The position numbers and the translations under genes are program-made. This document shows, one piece after another, positions 53,977 through 63,822 of a DNA stretch of 64,000 nt. The DNA is from Hermatobates lingyangjiaoensis (Eukaryota > Arthropoda > Insecta > Hemiptera > Hermatobatidae): positions 60,001 to 124,000 of the forward strand of contig JAPFBL010000311.1 of NCBI GenBank assembly GCA_026182355.1, given 5' to 3'. A model generated the notes under the pieces. That model saw only the letters and a program-made list of their open reading frames with translations, did not search any database and was not told the DNA's origin. Position 1 is the stretch's first letter; the number at the start of each line of letters is the position of its first letter.

Positions 53977-54418
53977 CAGGGGTGTCAAACTCATTTCGGC
54001 CTGAGGGCCGAATACAGTTTAATCTGATCTCAAGTGGGCCGTGCCAGCGAGCTAATGACAAAATTACATAGAACTAACAATAAGTCTACCTTTTTCTTTG
54101 TATCAGTCACTAATACTAATTATTAGTGCAAAGAAAAATAAGTCAATTATAAAAATATTTATTAAAATCCGACACTCTGTATCCACTATTATCCATTTTG
54201 ACAGAGATATTTCACTGGTCAAGGTGCGAGGACAAAGGACAAGTTGATAATACAGCGCGTATTAAAACACTGGTGGATAGTATTAGAACTGCAGCTTTTT
54301 AAGCAAATTAGAGTAAACTGATTTAATATATATATAATAATGCAGATTTATCCCCCGGGCCGGATCGAACCCCAGGTGTGCCGGATGCGCCCCGCGGGCC
54401 GTATGTTTGTCACCTGTG
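53977..54418. mobile_element. hAT-type MITE (CAGGGGTGTCAAAC ends)
   Basis: 442 bp with ends CAGGGGTGTCAAACTC and, inverted, CACAGGTGACAAAC; perfect 8-bp target duplication TTTTAACA (53969-53976 and 54419-54426). Sub-terminal GGGCCG / CGGGCCG segments are typical of a hAT group found across animals. GC-rich ends, AT-rich middle, no coding. Confidence 0.88.
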
Positions 54419-54429
54419 TTTTAACAAAA

Positions 54430-55290
54430 CGATGGTTTACAATTTCAATTATGTCGATATGTTCAATTTTTTTCCAATGCAAGATCAATAATGTGTAGAT
54501 TCATGGTCCTCTCATACTAAATGCGTTGAAATTAATATTTGTTTAAGCAAAAACTCTACTTAATTGATTTTCTTTTCATCAAATAGAGTTAATGAGAATG
54601 AAGAAGTAAGCTATAAAATGTATACCACTATAAAGTTACTGTAAAATAGATATTTGAATTACGTATTATTCAAATTACGTAGTATTATGTATTATTCTTT
54701 TCATGAAATAAATTGGAATATCTTTATTATATTACGAATACTCAACGGAAATAATGATGTGGGCAAATTATTTAATATTAACATTTTCTTGGGCTGTTAT
54801 GTATGAACTCAATAACTTTTGAGTTCAGAAGTCGACTAGGAGTTAGAGAAGAAAATGATAAGCCACTGGCGTAATATATCGCTATATGAGAGTAGTGAAA
54901 TTGATATATTGCTGTTCTTCCAATAAACAGATATCACTCTGCCAGCTCTAGCTAAAGGCGACTGACTGTATTTACATCAATATTATTTATAGGAAAACAA
55001 TAGAAAAATGTTTCATGCAAACAAGGAAACAACAGACATTAAAAAAGCAGTTTCGAGACCTACAATAAATGGACTGATCCAGAAAATGTATCATCAATTG
55101 TCCTAATACATCATACTGTACTTAAATTATAACTATAAATATAAATAATAATTCTATAATTATAATTATAATTATTGAACAAAACAGTGCGCAAAAGCAA
55201 TGAAGGATGCAATTCCCCTATCCGAAGAACTCATTCAATCACCTTCATTGTTGAAATTTATAAGTATATATATATATATATATTATATAT
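54430..55290. other. AT-rich stretch, nothing recognised
   Basis: No supported gene. TA tract at 55265-55300. Confidence 0.5.
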
Positions 55291-55303
55291 ATATATATAC
55301 ATA

Positions 55304-55560
55304 CGTTACGTTAGGTTGCAGTGGCCGTTCAACGAAATAATACACAAAAGCCGAAAATTTTTCATTTCTGATACAACGCAAACATTTTCATTTTGTATTG
55401 GTAATCTGAATTTTGCCTAACTCAAGTGTACATTAGGGACCTCTAGGTTAGGTTAGGTTGCAGTGGCAGTTCCACAAGGGAACACACGTAGGCCGAGCAT
55501 TGGCCCTTTGTGATACCACACAATGAAGATTGATTCTACAGTGGGAGTACTAAATTTTGC
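55304..55560 (-). repeat. Stacked SINE tail copies (tail type 1)
   Basis: Two partial minus copies of the SINE 3' end, each beginning TTAGGTTGCAG: one from 55308 (diverged, to about 55440) and one from 55446. The second ends where the full SINE at 55561 begins with another TTAGGTTAGG. Confidence 0.75.
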
Positions 55561-55888
55561 CTAGGTTAGGTTAGGTTGCAGGGGCAGTCCCACAAGGGAA
55601 CACACTTAGGCCGAGCATTGGCCCTTTGTGATACCACACAATCAAGATTGATTCTACAGTGGGAGTCCTAAATTTTGCCTAACTCAAGTATATCTAGAGT
55701 AGGGATCTTTAACGAGTACCTGACATCGTACAGGCTCGGGACCGACAGTTTAACGTCCTTCTCCGAGGGACGACGTGCTCAGATTTATTCACCCCCCGCA
55801 TGAATAAATCGAGGACCAGGTGGGGATCGAACCCCGGTCCTATCAGTTCAGAGGCGAGCACGTAAACACTGAGCTAGCCTGGCCCCCT
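55561..55888 (-). mobile_element. tRNA-derived SINE, full length, minus strand
   Basis: Tail AGGTTAGGTTGCAG at the left, body TCGTACAGGCTCGGGACC, and a head with B box (complement of GGGGATCGAACCCC) and A box (complement of CACTGAGCTAGCC) ending at GGCCCCC near 55888. Confidence 0.85.
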
Positions 55889-55914
55889 TAGGGACCTCTA
55901 ATGAGTACCATATC

Positions 55915-56215
55915 TTAAGTTTTGTTCCAGTGGATGTTTCATAAAAAACAGGTATATGCTAAAGACTGGCATTTTGTGATACCACACAATAAATATTCTA
56001 CATTGAGAGTCTTAAACTTTGCATAAATCAAGTGTATTAAGCAGTAGGGATCTTTTAACGAATACCTGACAACGTACAGATTTGGAAAAGACGGCTAATG
56101 GACAACGAACTCAGATTTTTCCCCTCCCACGTGTAAAAGTTGAGGGAAAAAGTAAGTATCTAACCCTCCAGTCCAGAGACGAGTATGCAAGCCACTGGAC
56201 TACCGCTTCCCTTAT
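55915..56215 (-). repeat. Old tRNA-derived SINE, minus strand
   Basis: Diverged copy; ATACCACACAATAAATATTC, GAATACCTGACAACGTACAG and the head AGCCACTGGACTACCGC are recognisable. Confidence 0.7.
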
Positions 56216-56602
56216 CTACATCTTATTCCCCTTAATGATTTCACATATTCTCCACTTTTTAATCATTAAATTAACTTTTTGATAGATTTTTTTTCTTTTT
56301 GGTATATGCTGAAGTTTAATAAATCTGCTTTACTTGAGTCAACATAAATTTTTTAAGTATATAATACTTAGATAATGAATTTTCTACAAATCGAATAAGT
56401 AGGAAATGTATGAATTATTTGAAGTTAATGTTTACGTTATTCTGATGTACACGTCTGGTGGTGTAAAATTATTGAAATTGTTTCCATAAATTACCAATTT
56501 TATGCAGATTTTATATAATACATTTGAGAAAAAAATTATCTCAACTCATCGTTCACATGGTTCTATCTATAGGTATAGTTTCATTTTGATCCGTCAGACG
56601 GT

Positions 56603-56950
56603 ATGGCTTGTATCACTCTCACAAGCTTTCAGATTGAATTTAAGTCAAATCTTTTACAGTTTTTTGAAAAAAATATTTCCAGTTGTTTTAAAAATCTGAG
56701 GATTATTTCACTTCTTGTTTTTATACTTTCAAAGATAATTCCAAAATTTCAAAACTCTAAAGCTAGTAGTTTAGGGAAAAAAATGTTGTCTGAAAACATA
56801 TTTTGGCCAAAAGAAAGTGACTTTCACATCAAGTATGATTGCTCTAAAAACAATATGGTTCATCTACATTATGAGGCCCATTTTTGTGTAAAATATCAAT
56901 TTGATCCATCAAAGATTTTGGACCGTAGCGTTACAGAAACTCTTCGATAA
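56603..56950 (+). other. Unrecognised 115-codon open frame
   Basis: The frame from 56603 to a stop at 56948-56950 has a hydrophobic middle (RIISLLVFILSKIIP) and a balanced C-terminal half (MLSENIFWPKESDFHIKYD, HLHYEAHFCVKYQFDPSKI). CTTTCAG at 56631 could be an acceptor, making the first ten residues non-coding. It does not overlap any repeat family. The opposite strand (57215-56955) has a separate shorter frame next to a CA microsatellite. Could be a terminal exon; no family recognised. Confidence 0.35.
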
Positions 56951-57219
56951 ACACTCACGCACACACACACTTTGTGTGATACATACACAAACACGCACAC
57001 ACACACACCGCGATAACATAGAAAAGACGTAATAAAACAACTTTTGGGACCTCAAAACATGTAATTCCGTCAAAATCTAAACGTCTCATTTCTTCACAAT
57101 CACTATACTTTACGTATAGTAAAGCCAAAATAACATAAACTATATCACCAAATTTAAGCAACATTGCGAATGAATACACTTGGATGAATAATTGTGTGTG
57201 CCATGTATCGTGCACATTA

Positions 57220-57834
57220 ATAATTATAGCAATATGTGCAGGTCGTGAATGAACCCCCTTGTAAAACCTAAATTTTTATCGCTTATAAAACAATGAATTC
57301 AGATTATATTACAACCGGCTGTCTAATAAACTATAATTTTTAGTTTCATATTCAATGCTATGTTAGCCCATATTTTCAGCTATTAAAACCTTTAAGTGTT
57401 TTAATGTTGTTTATTACAGTATTTCTAACATTTCATTTTATATTTGATAACATCAATAACCATAACTAATACACCGATTTACAAAAATGTTGTCTTTAAT
57501 ATTTGACGGAATTTTAAACGTTTAATGGAATTGAATAATATTACTATTCCTTCAATTGAATTGATATCAATGAAAATATGCATTAAATTTCAAGGTAAGA
57601 TATTTTTGATCTTCCTTTATTCTATTCAAAATAATGTTGCTGTTTTTTTATGATTTTTGGACTCAACAAATTTTACGTTAATGCAAATCTATTCGGTCTC
57701 ATATTGGTCAAGGCTAGTAAAAACTGAAGTTCAAGCGATATAACCGTAATTTATAGAGTTCTAAGAATAGTCATTCAAGAGCGACTAACAAATTGATTGA
57801 AAGAGGAAAGTCTATTTGGATAGTACTCAGTCAA
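57220..57834. other. AT-rich stretch, nothing recognised
   Basis: No gene or shared repeat. Confidence 0.5.
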
Positions 57835-58706
57835 ACATGAAATATCATTCTACTTGAAAAAAAATTTTTTGTTTATTTGTTTGCTTTACTATAAATAAAG
57901 TATAGCGACAGTGGAAAAAAAAATACGATTTCGATATGTTTACAATGGATTTTTATGTTTGAGGTCATTTTTGACGTTTTATTTGAAGATCTATATGTGG
58001 TGTAGGTTTGTTCCAAAAGTTTCTGGCCAAGTAACCGGGCTTGCAAGACCATGTTTTCATAATTTATTCAAAATTGCCTCGGCTGTGTGACAAGCCCTAT
58101 TATCTCAGGGGCTATTAGGGCTCGTATGTAACACAGGCAGTTAGTTAGGTGAAAATTTTAGTTCCCTTATATAACTTCAAAAATTGTTTGTACATTTTGT
58201 TTTATACACTATGTGTTCGAAAGGGGCAAGGTTAGTTCAGTGCTTCACGTACTCGCCTCTGGGTTTGGTCGTCCGGGGTTCGATCTCCACCTGGCCCTCG
58301 ATTTATTCACTCCGGGTGTGAATAAAAAAATCGGATGAGTACGTCGTCCCTCAGAGAGGACGTTAAGCCGTCGATCCCGAGCCTTTAAGATATCAGTTAC
58401 TCGTTAAAAATCCCTACTCGAAATGCACTTGAGTTATGGCAAAATTTAGGACTCCGAATGTGAATCTGTATAATCGCCGATCAAAAAAAAGCTTGTAAAC
58501 GGCTGATGTTATCCACCCGCTAGGGGATAGGCTTAAACAGCCAAACCTGAAATATCATTCTACTTGAAAAAGAAAAACAATTTTTTTGTTGTTTGCTTTA
58601 CTATAAATAAAGTATAGCGAGAATGAAAAAAAAAAACGATTTCGATATGTTTACAATGGATTTTTATGTTTGAGGTCATTTTTGACATTTTATTTGACGA
58701 TCTATA
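57835..58706 (+). repeat. Direct 160-bp duplication flanking a SINE
   Basis: Block 57835-57996 (GAAATATCATTCTACTTG through TTGAGGTCATTTTTGAC) is repeated at 58547-58706 with few changes. The 550 bases between contain the SINE at 58222-58541. Confidence 0.85.
58222..58541 (+). mobile_element. tRNA-derived SINE (tail type 2)
   Basis: Head with GGTTAGTTCAGTGCTTCACG (A box) and GGGGTTCGATCTCC (B box); body and tail as in the 26.2-kb copy (CTTGTAAACGGCTGATG, CACCCGCTAGGGGATAGG). Confidence 0.85.
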
Positions 58707-58709
58707 TCC

Positions 58710-59890
58710 AAAAGTTTCTTTTTAAACAAACAAAAAGAAATTTTTGAATAAAAAAAAAGAAATTTTATTTTTGAATAAAAAAAAGGAAAAAAGTATAAAG
58801 TGTTCGAAAGCGTCGTAAAAAAATTCCTTGTGGTGAAAACACACTAAATTTTCTTCACTCTCGAGCACTATTATTTTTAACCTGTTGGTTAAAATGTGAT
58901 ATGAAACATTTTTCCTCTTAAACTACTAATTCCAAATTGTTGGCGCTTTTGGTATTATTATGAATCTAATAGCAGCATTAAGAGAGAAAAAAAATTAGAT
59001 TTTTCCACTAACCAAAACAGTCAGTTTTGCATAAAATGTATAATTTTGACTTAATATTAATTTTAAAAACTTGTAGTTACTATAAAGTTACACTGTTTGT
59101 TAGGAATGAAATTATACCCAAAAATAGCACCTTTTGAGAAGATGAACTGAACATTTTTTGTCAAAATTACAAGGACGGACAGATGCGATAAATTTTATAA
59201 TTTCAGACAATTATTGCTTTTTATGCTAAACAAAATTTGGTGAAAATAATCTACCTAAAAATTAGTATACTATTAAATAAATTTCAAGACATTCTAATTA
59301 CTGCAGAAAAGCAATATGGCTAAAAAAAAAATGAAGACTCACCTGAATAACGGGTAACCTGCTGTACATTTGTCTAGATTCTAGATTGACAAAGAAATTT
59401 TTTATCTGCATCAAGTCAAACGAACTTGTCAATTAAAGGTTTAATAAATGCAATTTGATGATTTTTTTAAAAGTTATATGTAAGAAGAATAAAATTCATA
59501 AGTGCACAAAAGAGAACGCCAATGAAACTATGGAATTTTGGCGTAGCACTCACTAGTCTTTCATTGTTCGACTCACTTTTAACTAAATATGTGACAAGCA
59601 GCCTTTGAAAGCTTTTCTTTCCATTCGTAGAAAACATTGAAGGCGAACAGGCTGTAGTTGCGGTTATTAGAAAAAGAAGCTTGATCAACGAGCACTCCTA
59701 GTCTCGTTGATAACCCACACAGCACCTCCACTTCACTTCTCTCGAAGGTTATCAACAAACAACCAGCGCAACCCCCACAAAACAAACATACAGTTTGTAT
59801 GGATAGATTTATTCGAAGTTACTAATAAATAAATAACTAATAATAAATAAATAAGAACTATTTATTTGAATTCACGGTCCACACGGACTA
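58710..59890. other. AT-rich stretch, weak open frames
   Basis: Minus frames at 59785-59579 (Cys-rich start, MFCGGCAGCLLI) and 59688-59467 overlap in different phases; neither has supporting splice sites. Nothing else recognised. Confidence 0.4.
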
Positions 59891-59892
59891 TA

Positions 59893-60145
59893 AAACTTCA
59901 AATCACATAAAACACGACACAGAGAAAAGATAAAATTCACACTTATTAAATTCAAATTTCGAATTATTGTTCGTCATCAGGAGAAGACTAGAAGAGAGGA
60001 CCTTCGACTTGGGGAGATCTCCCTCACTTCGTCCTCTCTTCTAGTCTTCTCCTGATGACGAACAATAGTTCGAAATAATATTGAGAATTTAGTAAGTGTG
60101 CATTTTATCTTTTTTATATGTCGTATTTTGTGTAATTTAAAGTTT
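59893..60145. repeat. PLE terminal-repeat inverted pair, GAAC/GTTC family
   Basis: Arms 59893-60003 and 60030-60145. Cores: minus 59984-59955 and plus 60047-60090. The plus core has TTCTC, CTGATGA, C, GAAC-AATA-GTTC, GAA, then GAGAA 14 bases on, allowing a five-base-pair helix I. Confidence 0.8.
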
Positions 60146-60436
60146 TATTCGAAATTATTCACAATTCATTACACAAAACATAATCAAAATTTACAAAATT
60201 AAAAGAAGTAATCTATACAATATATCCCGTCAAAATCAATTCTATTAGTGTTTGTAAACATATACCATACATCGCTGTTTATATACAGCATGCTGTTTTC
60301 TCAGAATTTTCCAACAGTAATGGTCTAAATGAGATTGTAAATGTTGTTAAGTACTTCTTTTTTTTTTCAGTATCTCAATCCTTGCTATAAATAATCACAG
60401 TAAATGTTTAATTTTCTAAATATATACATTTAAAGG

Positions 60437-61377
60437 GCGACAAATCTTAAGATCGCCCTGGGTGGCAGAAATGATCCCACACTACTATTCAATTTACTAT
60501 TTTCTGTTAACATGAGGTATGGAAACAGTATCAAAACTGTGACTGCAGTTATGTTTACTTGCAACCAACATCCATTACCTAATGATAAAGAGTTTAATTA
60601 GTAAATTAATTTAATTAGTTTAAATTATCATTAATCCTTAAATTTAAAGGATTTTTTTTTCTTCTTATCATACTTGTGATAAATTTTGCGTTGTTTACTA
60701 CGAAGTGATATAGTAAGTGGTAGATAACAACATCGAAGGTAGGTAGCATTCTATAGTAGCAATCTTACTAGTTATATTTAGAAACAGCCTAGTGCTCTTC
60801 AAAATGGGCCTCTTCAAGAATCGAGGCAGATTAATTGAAGAGGTTGGGTATAGGCAACTTATTTCTATGCAGCCACTGCGTCTATCTGTAAGTCTGACTG
60901 TATTGCACCTTTTAAAGAGCAAATAAAGTCCATTCAAATGGATATCATGACTAAATCTTCGAAGATTATGTACAACATATAATCATGCATAAAAAGATGA
61001 AACGAAATCATGTATAAAATGATGAAACCAAAATATGAAATGGGAAAACAAGACTAAGATCTTTCAACCATATCAAGCAGTCTTCGTCAGAGTCAAAAAC
61101 CCAACTCAGTTAGTTGTTACGGTTGAAAGATCTTAGTTCTTGTTTTCCCATTTCATATTGTGGATCAATAATCATGTATACATTGAATTGATTAATTAAA
61201 CTCTTCATCATTAGGTAAAGGATGTTGCTTGTAAGTAACCATAACTACAGTCACAGTCTTGATATTGTTTCCATACCTCATGTTAACAGAAAATAGTAAA
61301 CTGAACAGTGGTGTAGCAATCATTTCTACCACCCAGGGCGATCTTAAGACTTCTGGCCCTCGCTGGTCATTAATCAT
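60437..61377. repeat. Inverted duplication of a 165-bp coding-like block
   Basis: 60437-60598 (plus) and 61362-61197 (minus) are about 88 percent identical (ATCTTAAGATCGCCCTGGGT, GTTAACATGAGGTATGG). The minus copy is open for 61 codons (RSPWVVEMIATPLFSLLFS, MRYGNNIKTVTVVMVTYK); the plus copy has stops. The family is unidentified. Confidence 0.6.
61025..61175. repeat. GACCG-family inverted pair
   Basis: Arms with AAATGGGAAAACAAGACTAA and its complement around ACCCAACTCAGTTAGTTG. The minus core at 61094-61055 is intact (GACT, CTGACGA, A, GACTG/TGGTT hairpin, GAAAG, ATCTTAGTC); the right arm keeps only the 3' half. Confidence 0.75.
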
Positions 61378-61379
61378 CC

Positions 61380-62640
61380 GTTAACGTTCAAAATATTTAT
61401 TTTCATGGAAATAAAATCAATGATTTAATTTTAGATTCTGTTATTAGTCCCAGAATTACATTTTTTTACAGTACTCTTCGCAAAAACTAGTACAATTAAA
61501 ACAACTTTTAAAAAAAGATAGTTTTGAAAAATTTAAAATAAATTTATTTTTAATTCGCAAATATTACAACTGAAAATCGTTTCAAAAATAGTATTAGACG
61601 CATAAAAGCAATTAGAATTTTTAAAAAAAATTTTAGTATGAAATTTCAGATTTTTTTGTTATCCTTATTTTATTTTAGTTTTTTTTTTCTATTTTTACCC
61701 CCTCAAAATGCCACCCCTTGCTATGCACCACCTCTCCTACCCCCCCCCCCCTTTTGTACGCCACTGATTCGAAATTTCTAAACGACAACGGCTCTATATT
61801 TTACTATGAAATATTTATAAATTTCATCCGGGACAATCTTGAATGGGTAATCACTCTATCTGCTGCAATTACTCAGTATTCCAATAGTGAACATCAATTT
61901 CGAAACTATATTAACAAATCAAGTCTTTCCACAGATTAAAGTCTTCTAAACCAGCATTAATGTGTTTTAGATTAATTCGTTAATATTTTCTACAGAAAAG
62001 ATAAGCATTTGATTTGTATTCAATTCATTATGTTCACAAAGAGTAAACAACATCAAAGGGTTTGATTCACTCTTGTTAAATAATCTTTAATTGAAAGAGA
62101 TGCAATTCAGTTACATTATAACCCGTATAGATTGGCTGTGTGGTTAAAAACTACATACATAATAGTTTCAACAGCAGGTTAGAGCAAAATTATAAATTTT
62201 ATTTAAAAACTTATTGGGGAACACTGAGCAAATAAGTGGTTTGAGTACAGTTATAGGGCTGACTCAAGATAACTTTTTATTTGAATAGATATTCCATGAA
62301 AGGATTACTTGAAAATTGATAACTAGAATAAAAAAGTTCACTTTAATGTGATATATGAGCTCTGTGTGGCATTTTGATTTCAGGTGAGATCGTATTTCAC
62401 CGTGAAATACGAGACCGATAAATTTTTAAAGTAGGTTTAGGAAATCGTTTCTTTCTCAGACCAAGTAAAACGTTAGACGGCCAATGAGATAATATCGTCA
62501 TTTAATGGTCTGCCATTGATAGCATTTTCCCAAAGATTCAGCAATCTTTTCATATACATATTTTCCATGAGACTTTTTCCTTGATCTATAATTGATGACA
62601 TGGCCATCTAAATAGAGTAGTGAGTTTCTGTTTCATTTCT
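61380..62640. other. AT-rich stretch, nothing recognised
   Basis: Poly-C run at 61741-61751. An ACCGTGAAATACGAG / CTCGTATTTCACGG-type hairpin lies at 62385-62412. A plus frame at 61718-61936 (73 codons) has no support. Confidence 0.45.
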
Positions 62641-62870
62641 GTGTGTTCTTTTTGTAAATATAGTTTATATATATACCCATTAAATGAAACGATTCCACGA
62701 ACTAAATAAATTACAACCACAAAAAGAACACACAGAAACTCACTACAAAATTTTGATTGACTTGTCATCAGGAAGATAGATGCGAGACGTCCAAAGACAG
62801 ATGACGACTCACAGGTTAGTTGAGGCAATCGAAATACAGTAGTGAGTTTATATGATTTCTTTTATACGTT
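62640..62870. repeat. PLE terminal-repeat pieces, inverted
   Basis: GTGTGTTCTTTTTGTAAAT at 62640 faces ACAAAAAGAACACACAGAAA at 62718. A minus core (complement of TTGACTTGTCATCAGG, 62757-62772) reads CTGATGA, C, AAGTCAA, without a clear helix II. Confidence 0.55.
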
Positions 62871-62897
62871 CCTTTTTATAAATCTAATGTATATATA

Positions 62898-63300
62898 TAG
62901 TTCAATATAAACAAAGAAACATAGAGAAATCAGAAGAACACACTTACAGTCTCTAATTTTCGGTTTGAACCGTCTTCAGGAGAGATAAGAGAGGGAAACC
63001 AAGCGCACTGGATCAGAGACGGTTGGAGACCAACAGCGTTGCCGCATGCGCGCCCGTTCACAGAAAATAAGGTAGACAGGAATCAATTTATAATTAATTT
63101 ATAATTTATAATTACATTAAATTAATGGAATTAATTAATTAATTAATTAATTAATGGAACTGTTGGTCTCCAACCGTCTCTGATCCAGTGCGCTTGGTTT
63201 CCCTCTCTTATCTCTCCTGAAGACGGTTCAAACCGAAAATTAGAGACTGTAAGTGTGTTCTTCTGATTTCTCTATGTTTCTTTGTTTATATTGAACTATA
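62898..63300. repeat. PLE terminal-repeat inverted pair, GGTT family
   Basis: Arms 62898-63036 and 63160-63300, near-perfect. Cores: minus 62984-62950 and plus 63231-63262, each TCTC, CTGAAGA, C, GGTT-C-AAACC, GAAAATTA, GAGA: a four-base-pair helix I (UCUC/GAGA). The spacer holds an (AATT)n tract at 63100-63155. Confidence 0.88.
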
Positions 63301-63364
63301 TTTGTCCGTTTTGGATCGTATTTCCAACGAAAAAAAGTATATATATTATATATATATATATATA

Positions 63365-63735
63365 TAGTTAAATGTAGAAAAAGAAACATAGGGAAATCAA
63401 AAGCACACACTTAGAGACTCTTATTTTCGGTTTAAACCGTCTTCAGGACAGATAAGAGAGGGAAACCAAGCGCACCGGTTCAGAGACGGTTGGAGGTAGA
63501 AAAAGAAACATAGAGAAATCAAAAGAACACACTTACAGTCTCTAATTTTCGGTTTGAACCGTCTTCAGGAGAGATAAGAGAGGGAAACCAAGCGCACTTG
63601 TTCAGAGATGGTTGGAGACAGTCCGTCTCCAAAGTCTATTTAGCAAGTTTAGCAAGAGACTCAAGTGTGTACTTTTGATTTCTCTGTTTCTTTTTCTACG
63701 TTGAACTCCATTCGTCCGTTTCGGATCGTATTTCC
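63365..63735 (-). repeat. Tandem partial copies of the GGTT-family repeat
   Basis: Two direct minus-strand copies (63368-63495 and 63494-63620), cores near 63455-63430 (CTGAAGA) and 63575-63545 (CTGAAGA), then an inverted scrap to 63735 (TTTCGGATCGTATTTCCAAC). Confidence 0.8.
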
Positions 63736-63787
63736 AACAAAAAAGTGTATATAGATATACATACATTTATCTATATATATAATTATA

Positions 63788-63819
<32 letters not shown>

Positions 63820-63822
<3 letters not shown>

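Noticed and set aside
55304..55600. Interstitial telomere (TTAGG) array
   Set aside because: Only two to three units at each site, always at the end of a SINE.
61306..61766. hAT element with CAGTGGTGTAGC / GTACGCCACTG ends
   Set aside because: The flanking 8-bp sequences (AAACTGAA and ATTCGAAA) do not match, and the left end lies inside a longer inverted duplication.
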